Origin: Alphaproteobacteria bacterium
GTDB taxonomy: Bacteria > Pseudomonadota > Alphaproteobacteria > Reyranellales > Reyranellaceae
NCBI GenBank assembly: GCA_947474005.1
Contig: CANJHI010000038.1
Span: forward strand, 1-36,287
Length of the DNA stretch: 36,287 nt
Reading direction: 5' to 3'
The stretch's first letter is position 1; each line of letters begins with the position of its first letter. Both the position numbers and the translations under genes were made by a program. This document shows, in pieces, positions 23,291 to 31,379 of this stretch. The notes under the pieces are model-generated. The model saw nothing but the letters and a program-made list of their open reading frames with translations. It did no database searches and was not told the DNA's origin.

Positions 23291-24076
23291 TTACTTGTCG
23301 GCGGCTGCGCCGGCTTCCTTGCGGAAGGTGTTGACGGCGCCTTTGGCTGCCATCGCCATCAGGCCGGAGTCGTTGGCGATCGTACAGAGCTGGAAGCCCA
23401 TGCCGAATGCCTTTGCGGCGTAGCTTGCCGTGCCGTTGTGGATGCCGGCGAACTGCTTGCGTTTCTTGCAGGCGGCCACGAGCTTCTCGTAGATCTTGAG
23501 CACCTGCGGCTCGTCGCGGTCGAGCTTGGGCACGAGGCCGAGCGACAGGCCGAGATCGGACGGGCCGACATAGATGCCGCTGATGCCCGGCACGTCGAGG
23601 ATGGCGTCTATATTGTCGATCGCTTCCTGCGTTTCGATCATCGGGATGACCAGCACTTCGTCATTGGCCGTCGCCTGGTAGGGCGTGGCCTCGCCATAGG
23701 CGCCGGCGCGGATCGGGCCGTTGCTGCGTTTGCCCCTCGGCGGATAGAGGCTGTAGGAGACCAGCGCCTTGGCCTCAGTGGCATTGTTGACCATCGGGCA
23801 GATGACGCCCCAGGCGCCGCCGTCGAGAACCTTGCCGATGATGCCCGGCTCGTTCCACGGCACGCGGACCAGCGAGGTGACCGGATATTTGTCCATCGCC
23901 TGGAAGCAGGCGATCATCGAATGGTAGTCCTGCACGCCGTGTTGCATGTCGACGGTGACGCTGTCCCAGCCGCATTGCGCCATGACTTCGGCCGAGAAGC
24001 CGCTCGGAATGGCCAGCCAGGCATTGACGCAGGCCTTGCCTGCATCAAGGCGCCTTTTCAGCATGTTCACCGACAT
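23291..24076 (-). CDS. HpcH/HpaI family class II aldolase
   Basis: A 261-residue metal-dependent aldolase of the HpcH/HpaI/citrate-lyase-beta fold, which cleaves 4-hydroxy-2-oxo acids to pyruvate plus an aldehyde. Catalytic and metal residues known from HpcH are present: His46 in DMQHG, Arg71 in LVRVPWNEP, Glu148 in PMIETQEA, Asp174 in GPSDLGLSLG. YPPRGKRSNGP is also typical. Likely substrates are 4-hydroxy-2-oxoheptanedioate or 2-keto-3-deoxy-sugar acids. Lying downstream of a sugar-type ABC importer, a sugar-acid role is favoured (inference). A good AAAGGAAA site precedes the ATG. Confidence 0.92.
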   Translation of the reverse strand: MSVNMLKRRLDAGKACVNAWLAIPSGFSAEVMAQCGWDSVTVDMQHGVQDYHSMIACFQAMDKYPVTSLVRVPWNEPGIIGKVLDGGAWGVICPMVNNATEAKALVSYSLYPPRGKRSNGPIRAGAYGEATPYQATANDEVLVIPMIETQEAIDNIDAILDVPGISGIYVGPSDLGLSLGLVPKLDRDEPQVLKIYEKLVAACKKRKQFAGIHNGTASYAAKAFGMGFQLCTIANDSGLMAMAAKGAVNTFRKEAGAAADK

Positions 24077-24171
24077 ATCAGCGTTTCCTTTCAGTCTTGT
24101 TCAAATGGCGGTGGATCATAGTCCGGCGGGCCACCGGGGGGCCATGGCGACGTGCCGCGGAGCGGTCCAGT

Positions 24172-25060
24172 TCAACCCTTTACGGCGCCGGCCGACAGAC
24201 CTTCGACGATGTATTTTTGCAGCAGCGCCACCAGCACCACGGTGGGCAGCAACGCCAAGAGGCAGATCGCCATCATCAGGTTGAAGAAGACATGAACGTC
24301 GCCGACCAGGCTCGCGATCACGACGGGCAGCGTCATGAAGTCCGGCCGGGCGTTCAGGATCAGCGGGATCAGCAGCTCATGCCAGGAGATGATGAACATG
24401 ATGACACCGCAGGCCGCCAGCGCCGGCGTCGCCAGCGGCACGACGATGCGGAAGAAGGCGCCGAGCCGCGTGCAGCCATCGATGCGCGCCGCTTCCTCGA
24501 GTTCGGTCGGGATGGTGTCGAAGTAGGGCGCCAGGATCAGGATCGCGTAGGGCAGCAGAAAACCGGTGCTCGGCGATGATGACACCGGACAGCGAATTGA
24601 GTTGGCCGACCGAGCGCATGACGACATAGAGCGGAATCATCAGCACGATCACCGGCACGAAGCGTGCCACGATGTTGGCCTGCATCAGGAACAGCGTCCA
24701 TCGGAAGCGCTGGCGGGCGATGGTGTAGGCCGACAGCGAGCCGAACAGCAGTGTCAGCAAAGTGACCGAACCGGCCACGATCATCGAGTTCATGAATGCC
24801 GTGTAGAAGCTCTTGATGTTGTCGGGCAGGTAGGTCGCCTGGTCGAAGATGCGGCCCCTCTGCTGGCCCTTTGTGAGAATGACGGTGAAATTGTCGAGCG
24901 TGACCTCGAGTGGCAGCACGCGTCGCGTGTCGGCCTGCAGCGCCCTCTCCGACTGGATGCTGCCGATGAACACCGCCACCAGCGGCAGCAGGATGAAGAA
25001 GATCACCGTCAGGTTGGCCACATGCAGCAGGAGTCGGACCGTGGGAGTGGTCTTGAACAT
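24172..25060 (-). pseudogene. Sugar ABC transporter permease (MalG type), frameshifted
   Basis: Translation from the ATG at 25060 gives a normal MalG-type N-terminus (MFKTTPTVRLLLHVANLTVI) and five helices up to LNSLSGVIIAE. The frame then leaves the family. Resuming one base later, TGFLLPYAILIL continues, then the EAA loop (IPTELEEAARIDGCTRLGAF) and a proper C-terminus ending at 24172. Removing one C, around 24568, joins the two parts into a 295-residue permease, the expected length. The site is not a homopolymer. It may be a true mutation that inactivates the importer, or a sequencing error. The ATG shares one base with the stop of the other permease gene (TGATG). Confidence 0.85.
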
Positions 25061-26004
25061 CAGAGGGTCACGCGGCGATAGATGAGGCGCATGTAGACGA
25101 GGGCGATGGCCGCGATCATCAGCGTCAGGATGAATGCCGAGGCCGAGCCCATGCCGAAATTGTTCGGTGGCGAGAAGGTGATCTTGTAGCTGTACCACGC
25201 GGCCACCCAGGTGGCGTCGCCCGGCCCGCCCTGGGTGATCGCCAGGATCTCCTCGAACACCGCGAAGGCGAAGGCGGTTCGCAGGATCAGGATGATGACG
25301 ATGATCTGTTGCAACATCGGCAGTGTGATGTGCCGGAAGCGGTGCCAGGCGTTGGCGCCGTCGATAGCGGCCTGCTCATAGAGGTCGCGCGGGATGCCCT
25401 GCAGCGCCGCGTGAACGAGGATGATGGCGAAGGGCAGGGTGCGCCAGATATAGGGGACGGCAACGGCATAGAGCGCGGTGTCGGGATTGCCGGCCCAGTT
25501 GATCGGATTGTCGATCAGTCCGGCCGTGAACAGGATCCTGTTCAGGAAGCCGAACTGGAAGCTGTAGAGGAACGACCAGATCAGGCCGTTGCAGATCGGC
25601 GGAATGGCGTAGGGCAGCAGGATCAGGAAACGCGTGACGCGCGAGGTCCAGACGCCGGCCTGATTGATCAGCAGCGCGATCAGCACCGCCAGGACGATCT
25701 CGGTGCCGACGGTGACGACGGTGAAGATGCCGGTGTTCTTGAGGGCGACCCAGAACAGCGGGTCTTCCAGAACGCGGACGTAGTTGTCCCAGCCGTTGAA
25801 GGCGAATACGCCGCTGCGCAACTGCCCCAGCCCGACCCGGTGCACCGACAGATAGGCGGCATAGATCACCGGATAGCCGAGCACCAGGCCGAGGCAGAGC
25901 AACGTCGGCACGTTCATGACAAACGCGAAGCTGCCCGCCGACATCTCGCGCCGGTACCAGGGACGGCGCGGTGCCCTCTCGATCGTGACCGCCAGCGTAC
26001 TCAT
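25060..26004 (-). CDS. Sugar ABC transporter permease (MalF/UgpA type)
   Basis: A 314-residue inner-membrane permease with six predicted helices, the first near residues 27-50 (FVMNVPTLLCLGLVLGYPVI). The EAA loop reads YEQAAIDGANAWHRFRHITL, typical for carbohydrate importers, and VFEEILAITQGGPGDATWV is the conserved segment after it. It forms a heterodimer with the MalG-type permease encoded next, which is frameshifted. Its start is 10 bases after the binding-protein gene. No ATPase gene of the MalK type is in the cluster; one elsewhere in the genome would have to serve. Confidence 0.92.
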   Translation of the reverse strand: MSTLAVTIERAPRRPWYRREMSAGSFAFVMNVPTLLCLGLVLGYPVIYAAYLSVHRVGLGQLRSGVFAFNGWDNYVRVLEDPLFWVALKNTGIFTVVTVGTEIVLAVLIALLINQAGVWTSRVTRFLILLPYAIPPICNGLIWSFLYSFQFGFLNRILFTAGLIDNPINWAGNPDTALYAVAVPYIWRTLPFAIILVHAALQGIPRDLYEQAAIDGANAWHRFRHITLPMLQQIIVIILILRTAFAFAVFEEILAITQGGPGDATWVAAWYSYKITFSPPNNFGMGSASAFILTLMIAAIALVYMRLIYRRVTL

Positions 26005-26014
26005 CGTGAGGGCA

Positions 26015-27373
26015 TCAGACCTTGCGCTTGGCGTCGGCGATGCCCTTGATCAGGTTGTCGCAGCACTGGTCGGCCGTGATCTGGCCGGTCAGGCATTTCT
26101 GGACCTCGATGTTGAGCTGGTCGCTCCACGGGAAATGCCAGGGCTGATAGATCGACGAGCACGGCTCGCCGATATAGGCCGCCTTGTCCCAGATCTTGAG
26201 GATCTCCGGGACATCGCCCCACGGTGCCCAACCTGTCTTGATCGCGTCGCTGTTCATCACGGACGTGTAGCCGGACCCCAGCATCGCATCCTTGGCGAGG
26301 CTCAGCGCCTGCGTGTAGTTGCCGTCCTTGGTCTTGCCGCCGAGATACTGCAGCAGCTTCCACGCCCATTCCTTGTTCCGGTTGGCCGTGGTGACGAAAT
26401 AGACATGCGCGTCGCCGATCGTCTTGCCGTCGCCCGGCGAGCCCAGGACCTTGACCTTTCCCGCGATCGGCGACTGGGCCGGATCGTTGACGACGTTGAG
26501 GCCGTAATGATGGTTCGGTCCGCGGTAGAGGTTCTTGCCGGCGCCGAAGGCCTTGGCCGACGAGGTGAACTGTACCTTGAGCGATTCCGGGTCGGCAATG
26601 TCGAGACCCTTTTCGAAGGTGTTGGCCCACCATTTCAGCGTCTCGCGGGCAATCGAGCCGGCGCCCAGCATGTGGTTGCCCTGCTTGTCGAAGAACACGC
26701 CGCCGCGGTTCCATGTCATCTGGTACCAGGTGCCCGGCAGCTGCTCGAGCCCGACGCCCGCGACCCACAGCACGGGATAGCGCGATACGCCGTCCTTCTT
26801 GGCTTTCACGCAGTGCTCGATGAACTCCTCGTAGGTGGCGAAGGGCTTGTCGATCTTCAGCTTCTCCAGCATGTCGGCGTAGTAGTTCCACACCCACACC
26901 GTGGCGAAGTAGGGCAGGCCCATGGTCTTGCCGTTCATCATCGCGACTTGCTTGGTGAAAGGCGAGAAGTCCTTGGCGTAGTCGGCGGCACCGGGCATGT
27001 CGTCGAGCGGCTCGACCAGGCCCTGGCTCACGAAGTTGGGAAACGAGAACGGCGAGGATTGCGAGACGTCGATCTTCTCGCCTGCCGCGAACATGGTGGT
27101 GAGCTTGGTCGGATGGTCGTTGAAGGAGGAGATCGTGCCGTCGACCGGCACGCCCCAATCCGCCTCGAACTGCTTGGCGATGCGCGTGTAGATATCGCCG
27201 TAGGTCCAGACGACGAAGTTGAGGCGGTCGACCTTGCTCTTCGGGGCAACGCTCCACGGGCCGGCCGATTGGCCGAGGGCCGCGCCTGAGGCTCCCATGA
27301 GGCCAAGGCCTGCAGCGCCGCCCAGAACACGACGGCGGCTGATTTCCCATTTGGCGCTGATGTCTTCACTCAT
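26015..27373 (-). CDS. Extracellular sugar-binding protein (family 1), Tat-type signal
   Basis: A 452-residue solute-binding protein of family 1. The N-terminus carries a twin-arginine signal (ISRRRVLGGAAGLGLMG), so export is probably by Tat. Mature features: LNFVVWTYGDIYTRIAKQFE, the ligand-binding lobe, and a C-terminal CLTGQITADQCCDNLIKGIA. The ATG at 27373 is chosen over one at 27406 because a GGGGGG site sits 7 bases upstream and the signal then begins normally. It heads the importer operon with the two permease genes. A sequence matching the sigma-54 consensus lies 73-88 bases upstream of this start. Confidence 0.9.
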   Translation of the reverse strand: MSEDISAKWEISRRRVLGGAAGLGLMGASGAALGQSAGPWSVAPKSKVDRLNFVVWTYGDIYTRIAKQFEADWGVPVDGTISSFNDHPTKLTTMFAAGEKIDVSQSSPFSFPNFVSQGLVEPLDDMPGAADYAKDFSPFTKQVAMMNGKTMGLPYFATVWVWNYYADMLEKLKIDKPFATYEEFIEHCVKAKKDGVSRYPVLWVAGVGLEQLPGTWYQMTWNRGGVFFDKQGNHMLGAGSIARETLKWWANTFEKGLDIADPESLKVQFTSSAKAFGAGKNLYRGPNHHYGLNVVNDPAQSPIAGKVKVLGSPGDGKTIGDAHVYFVTTANRNKEWAWKLLQYLGGKTKDGNYTQALSLAKDAMLGSGYTSVMNSDAIKTGWAPWGDVPEILKIWDKAAYIGEPCSSIYQPWHFPWSDQLNIEVQKCLTGQITADQCCDNLIKGIADAKRKV

Positions 27374-27385
27374 GTCATAGCCCCC

Positions 27386-27441
27386 CATGCCTTGGTGATG
27401 ACCCAAAACCTACCATCACTGCCGCGCCGAATGTAGGCATG
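27386..27441. promoter_or_regulatory. Nested inverted repeats in the sugar importer leader
   Basis: Outer arms CATGCCT (27386-27392) and AGGCATG (27435-27441) are perfect; inner arms GTGATG (27395-27400) and CATCAC (27414-27419) are also perfect. Both lie between the predicted sigma-54 site and the binding-protein start, so they could fold in the leader RNA or bind a repressor. Confidence 0.4.
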
Positions 27442-27445
27442 ATGC

Positions 27446-27461
27446 AGCAAGAAGCAGGCCA
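27446..27461 (-). promoter_or_regulatory. Sigma-54 -24/-12 promoter candidate for the sugar ABC operon
   Basis: On the minus strand the sequence is TGGCCTGCTTCTTGCT. It has GG and GC separated by exactly 10 bases, with TGGC at -24 and TTGCT at -12 intact; only the AC after TGGC departs from the TGGCACG-N4-TTGCW consensus. The predicted +1 is near 27435, about 62 bases before the binding-protein ATG. Activation would need an enhancer-binding protein, not encoded in the window. Confidence 0.6.
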
Positions 27462-27500
27462 GTGTGGATTGCATAGCAAGATATGGGTAGAGGCGAACGT

Positions 27501-28358
27501 ATGACGCTCTTGTCGTTGCGCGCGGGCGAGCTCGCGGTCGATCTCGCACCGTCCTCGGGTGGGTCGATCGTGCGCTTCACTGTGGGTGATTTGACCGATG
27601 TGCTGCGGCCGGCCAGCGCCGCCGCGATCGCGTCGGGCCGTGGCAACGACGCTTCCTGCTATCCGCTGGTGCCCTTTTCGAATCGCATCGCGAACGGTCG
27701 TCTCGATATTGGCGGCCAGGAAATCGTCCTGAAGCCCAATTGGCCGGGCGTGCTCCATCCGATGCACGGTGACGGTTGGGCGGGATCCTGGGACGTCGAG
27801 CGCCACGACGCGCATTCCGCCGAGCTTACCTATGTCCATGACGGCCGAGACGGCTGGCCATTTCGCTATCGCGCCCGCCAGTCCTTCCGTCTCGAGGGCG
27901 ACCGCCTCGTGGTCGGCATGTCGATCGAGAATCTCGAAGATCGGGCGGTGCCGGCGGGCCTCGGGCTCCATCCCTTCTTCACCCGCGAGCCCGACACCGA
28001 ACTCACCTGCCGGGTCGATGGCGTGTGGCGCGCCGATGCCGAAGTCCTGCCGGTCGACCGCATCGCCGTGCCGCCGGAATGGGATTTCGCGGTCTCTCGT
28101 CCCGTCGATGGCGTCGTTCTCGACAATTGCTTCGACGGCTGGAACGGCCGGGCGACGATCCGCTGGCCGCGGCATGCCCTGGGCCTGGCGCTCGAGGCCA
28201 CGGAGCCGTTTCGCCATCTCGTGATCTATGTTCCAAAGGGCCGGCCGTTTTTCTGCGTCGAGCCGGTCAGCCATGCCAATGGCGCCGTCGCGCGATCGCT
28301 TTTGCCGGCCGGCACGACGCTCGCGGGAGAGATCGTGTTTCGTCCCTTCAGTCTGTGA
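27501..28358 (+). CDS. Aldose 1-epimerase (galactose mutarotase) family protein
   Basis: A 285-residue aldose 1-epimerase-fold protein that interconverts alpha and beta anomers of sugars. SNRIANGR (60-67) is the N-R motif, HPMHGDGW contains His89, GLGLHPFF contains the catalytic acid His157, and CVEPVSHANGAV contains the catalytic base Glu254. The ATG at 27501 with upstream AGAGG is preferred over one at 27483. It is divergent from the sugar importer, so it probably acts on the imported sugar, and is followed 6 bases later by an SDR dehydrogenase gene. Confidence 0.9.
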   Translation: MTLLSLRAGELAVDLAPSSGGSIVRFTVGDLTDVLRPASAAAIASGRGNDASCYPLVPFSNRIANGRLDIGGQEIVLKPNWPGVLHPMHGDGWAGSWDVERHDAHSAELTYVHDGRDGWPFRYRARQSFRLEGDRLVVGMSIENLEDRAVPAGLGLHPFFTREPDTELTCRVDGVWRADAEVLPVDRIAVPPEWDFAVSRPVDGVVLDNCFDGWNGRATIRWPRHALGLALEATEPFRHLVIYVPKGRPFFCVEPVSHANGAVARSLLPAGTTLAGEIVFRPFSL

Positions 28359-28364
28359 GGAACC

Positions 28365-29132
28365 ATGTCGCGCTTCGCCTCTTATCCCAGCCTCAGTGGC
28401 CGCGTCGTTTTCGTGTCGGGCGGCGGCTCCGGCATCGGTGCCTCGATCGTCGAGCATTTCGCAGAACAGGGCGCCAAGGTGGGCTTTGTCGATATCGATG
28501 AGCCCGCCTCGAAAGCACTGGTCGAGAAACTCGCGGCCGCCGGCCATCCCGCCCCGCTGTTCGCCAAATGCGATGTGCGCGACATCGCGGCCTACCAGGC
28601 CGCCATCGGCGAAGTCGCCGGAAAGTTCGGCGCCATCACCGTGCTGGTCAACAATGCTGCGCGCGACGACCGGCATGCGATTGCCGACGTGACGCCGGCG
28701 TTCTGGGACGAGCGCATCGCCGTCAACCTCCGGCACCAGTATTTCGCCATCCAGGCCGTGGCGCCCGGCATGAAGCAGGCGGGCGGCGGCTCGATCGTGA
28801 ATTTCAGCTCGGTCAGCTATCACACCATGACACCGCAGCTCTCGGTCTATCAGGCGGCCAAGGCCGCGGTGATCGGCATGACCCGCGGGCTCGCGCGCGA
28901 TCTCGGGCCCGATGGCATCCGTCTCAACGCGATCACGCCAGGCTGGATCATGACCCAGCGACAGATCGACTTGTGGCTGACGCCCGAGGCCGAAGCCGCC
29001 CTGATGACGGCACAGTGTCTCAAGGAGAAGGTCTATCCGCCCGACATCGCCCGCATGGCGCTGTGGCTCGCCGCTGATGACAGCCGTCTGGTGACGGCGC
29101 AGAACTTCGTCGTCGACGGCGGACGGATGTAG
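28365..29132 (+). CDS. Short-chain dehydrogenase/reductase
   Basis: A 255-residue classical SDR. GGGSGIG (19-25) binds the dinucleotide; VDIDE near 42-46 with an acidic residue suggests NAD; LVNNAA has Asn96-Asn97; the catalytic set is Ser148/149, Tyr162 and Lys166 in YQAAK. The C-terminus QNFVVDGGRM is the usual ending. In this context it is likely a sugar or sugar-acid dehydrogenase (xylose/arabinose/galactose-dehydrogenase-like), oxidising the epimerised sugar before lactone hydrolysis and dehydration; the HpcH-type aldolase could finish the route (inference). The start is 6 bases after the epimerase stop. Confidence 0.9.
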   Translation: MSRFASYPSLSGRVVFVSGGGSGIGASIVEHFAEQGAKVGFVDIDEPASKALVEKLAAAGHPAPLFAKCDVRDIAAYQAAIGEVAGKFGAITVLVNNAARDDRHAIADVTPAFWDERIAVNLRHQYFAIQAVAPGMKQAGGGSIVNFSSVSYHTMTPQLSVYQAAKAAVIGMTRGLARDLGPDGIRLNAITPGWIMTQRQIDLWLTPEAEAALMTAQCLKEKVYPPDIARMALWLAADDSRLVTAQNFVVDGGRM

Positions 29133-29136
29133 GGCC

Positions 29137-29808
29137 ATGGCCGCTTCCCTGGAACGTCGGGCGATCCATGCCGGTTCGAAGCTGGTTCGGCATATGCTTC
29201 CGCCGGTGATCTATTTCTTCATCGTCTTCAACCTGATCTCCTTCACCACCCATGCGGCGGTCCAGAATATCTGGTTCGATCTGTCGAACTTTGTCCTGGC
29301 CACGACGACCGCGCTGGTGGTGGCCAAGGTCGTTCTGGTGGTCGACAAGGTTCGACTCATCGACAAGTTTCGCGGCGGCCCGCTGATCTGGCCGGTTCTC
29401 TACAAGTCGGTCTTCTACTCGGTCGTCGTGCTGATCGTGCGTATCGCGGAGAAGGTCGTGGCGTTCGCCATCGACACCGGTGGCTTCGGTCCGGCGTTCT
29501 GGAACTCGATCCTCGACTTCACATGGCACCGGTTCGTCGCGGTCCATCTCTGGATCTTCGTCTGTTTCCTGGTCTACGTGACCGCGACCGAATTCAATGC
29601 CCTGGTCGGCCAAGGTCAGCTCTTCCGGCTCTTTTTCCATCATCGATCTTCGGAGTACGGCCTGACGCGCCAGCAGCATATTCGTTCGTTGATGGAGTTC
29701 AGCCGGCTGGCCGAGAGCACGCCGCACGAAACGCTCATCGATCCGGCCACGCCCCAGGGCAGCCGGCTCGTGGCGATCGTCGACGCGCTTCGCCGGCACC
29801 CGGCCTGA
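29137..29808 (+). CDS. Hypothetical inner-membrane protein, four helices
   Basis: A 223-residue protein with about four hydrophobic stretches: near 21-38 (PPVIYFFIVFNLISF), 50-70 (FVLATTTALVVAKVVLVVD), 88-112 (VLYKSVFYSVVVLIVRIAE) and 132-150 (VAVHLWIFVCFLVYVTA). The C-terminal 60 residues are soluble and probably cytoplasmic (LFFHHRSSEYGLTRQQ). I do not recognise a named family with certainty. The start is 4 bases after the SDR stop, so it may be in the same transcript, and the next gene follows after 10 bases. Confidence 0.75.
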   Translation: MAASLERRAIHAGSKLVRHMLPPVIYFFIVFNLISFTTHAAVQNIWFDLSNFVLATTTALVVAKVVLVVDKVRLIDKFRGGPLIWPVLYKSVFYSVVVLIVRIAEKVVAFAIDTGGFGPAFWNSILDFTWHRFVAVHLWIFVCFLVYVTATEFNALVGQGQLFRLFFHHRSSEYGLTRQQHIRSLMEFSRLAESTPHETLIDPATPQGSRLVAIVDALRRHPA

Positions 29809-29818
29809 ATCAGGCGCA

Positions 29819-30706
29819 ATGGCCACCGACAACAGCTGGCGCTGGATTGCTGGACTGATCCTGGGGATCGGCGGCTTGATCCTGGTCGGCGGCCTGGCGC
29901 TGGGGCTCGGCAGCCTGCGCCATGTGCTCCACGGCGAGCGTGCCGACGGCGAGGTGATCGAAATGCGCCGCGAGGGCGACATGTACGCACCCGTGGTGCG
30001 GTTCCGCTTGAGCAGCGGCGAGACGCAGACGGTGGAGGATCTCGCCAGTGGCGCGCCGGACTTCGCCGTGGGCGACAGGATCACGATCCTCTACATGCCG
30101 CAGGACCCGCGCGACTTCCGCATCGACACCTTCGACCGGCTGTGGTTCTCCGCGATTTTCGTCACCATCTTTGGCGCCTTCTGGATGCTGTTCGGCATCG
30201 TCGCCTGGGCGCTCTCCCGCAGCATCGATCTCGCCATGGTGGGCGAGACGGCCTTCACCGTCGTCGCTGGTGGGGCCCTCCTGATCGGAATCTTCGTGTT
30301 GTGGAGTGCGGCCGATCTTTACACCGGTGGCGTACGGACCGAAGGCATCGTCCTCGAGAACCGCGAGAGCCGACGCACCGAGTCCGAGACCGTGCAGCGG
30401 GCCGATGGACGGGAGGTCGAGCGCACCGTCGAGCGCGTCTCCTTTGCCCCAGTTGTGCGCTTCACGACGCGCGAGGGCGGTCGCGAGATCGAGTTTCATG
30501 GCCGTGGCGGCAGCGACAGGGCGTTTGCGTCAGGCGAGCGCGTAACAGTGATCTACGACCCGGCCAATCCGATCCGCGCCCGCCTCGTGTCGTTCGTCGA
30601 CATCTGGTTGCCGTCGGCCGCTGCCTTTGCGGTCGCCTTCGTGTTCGGCGGCGCCGTCTGGCTGTCGCGGCGGGTGCGGCGGCGGGCTACAGACCTTCGT
30701 GCCTGA
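29819..30706 (+). CDS. DUF3592-type membrane protein with two repeated domains
   Basis: A 295-residue protein made of two copies of a DUF3592-like unit. Each has a membrane helix, then a small beta domain with a 'GxVxxxx...APVVRFxxxxG...FAxGxRxTxxYxPxxP' pattern. The first is about 33-105 (ADGEVIEMRREGD, APVVRFRLSSGE, VGDRITILYMPQDPRDFRI), the second about 170-260 (TEGIVLENRES, APVVRFTTREGG, SGERVTVIYDPANPIRARL). Hydrophobic helices lie near 11-32, 108-135, 145-165 and 265-285. The function is unknown. It converges with an alpha/beta hydrolase gene, overlapping by 20 bases. Confidence 0.8.
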   Translation: MATDNSWRWIAGLILGIGGLILVGGLALGLGSLRHVLHGERADGEVIEMRREGDMYAPVVRFRLSSGETQTVEDLASGAPDFAVGDRITILYMPQDPRDFRIDTFDRLWFSAIFVTIFGAFWMLFGIVAWALSRSIDLAMVGETAFTVVAGGALLIGIFVLWSAADLYTGGVRTEGIVLENRESRRTESETVQRADGREVERTVERVSFAPVVRFTTREGGREIEFHGRGGSDRAFASGERVTVIYDPANPIRARLVSFVDIWLPSAAAFAVAFVFGGAVWLSRRVRRRATDLRA

Positions 30707-31379
30707 TCCAGCCGACGAGCAGGGCCGCGAGCTCGCGCGGCCGTTCGAGCGGCGCCATGTGGCCACAATCTTCGATCACCTCGAAACGCGCGTGCGGGAG
30801 CTGTGTTGCCATCCGTTCGGTCTCGGTGATGGCCCGCAGTCGGTCCTGGCGGCAGGCAATCACCAGCGCGGGGCAGGCGATGCGTTCGAGGTCGGCGTAA
30901 CCGTCGCGCCGCACCAGGGCGGCCTGCCGCTTGCGCACCTCGGCCCCGAGGCGTCGCTGCATGCCGCGCAGGCGATTGAGCAGGGCAGGGTCCTTCTCGC
31001 GGTCCGGGTGCAGGCCCATGGCCGTCGTGACGGCGCCGGCGGCGCGGGGTGGCCGGTCGCCCGGCCGATAACCCGCCTTGCGCCGCGCCGTCTCCTCATC
31101 GGAATAGCCGCGCGCCGAGGAGGCGACGAAGGCCACGCCGCTCACGCGCTCGGGTGCCATCAGCGCGAGAACCCGGGCCACGAACCCGCCCATCGAAAAG
31201 CCGATCAGCACGAACCGCTCGGGTGCGCCGGCGAGGACGCGGCGCGCCATGCCTTCGAGCGTGTCGTCGTCGTAGACATTGCCGAAGTGGAGCGGGCCCA
31301 GTGGCTCGAGATCGGGGACCATGTCGGTCCATAGATCCCGATCGCACATGAAGCCGGGAAGAAGGACGAGATCAGCCAA
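30687..31379 (-). CDS. Alpha/beta hydrolase (MhpC-like)
   Basis: A 230-residue alpha/beta hydrolase. VLLPGFMCD is the oxyanion-hole strand, GFSMGG carries the nucleophile serine, CRQDRL the aspartate and DCGHMAPLERP the histidine of the triad. I chose the TTG at 31379: it keeps the LVLLPGF strand intact and lies in a TTGGCTGA overlap with the end of the upstream MgtC-type gene, with GGGAG upstream. The next ATG (31349) would remove the oxyanion strand, and an earlier ATG (31472) would place 31 unrelated residues in front. The substrate is unknown. Confidence 0.82.
   Translation of the reverse strand: MADLVLLPGFMCDRDLWTDMVPDLEPLGPLHFGNVYDDDTLEGMARRVLAGAPERFVLIGFSMGGFVARVLALMAPERVSGVAFVASSARGYSDEETARRKAGYRPGDRPPRAAGAVTTAMGLHPDREKDPALLNRLRGMQRRLGAEVRKRQAALVRRDGYADLERIACPALVIACRQDRLRAITETERMATQLPHARFEVIEDCGHMAPLERPRELAALLVGWIRHEGL

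Noticed and set aside
25916..27289. A 457-codon plus-strand frame opposite the sugar-binding protein gene
   Set aside because: Shadow of a gene with clear Tat signal and family features.
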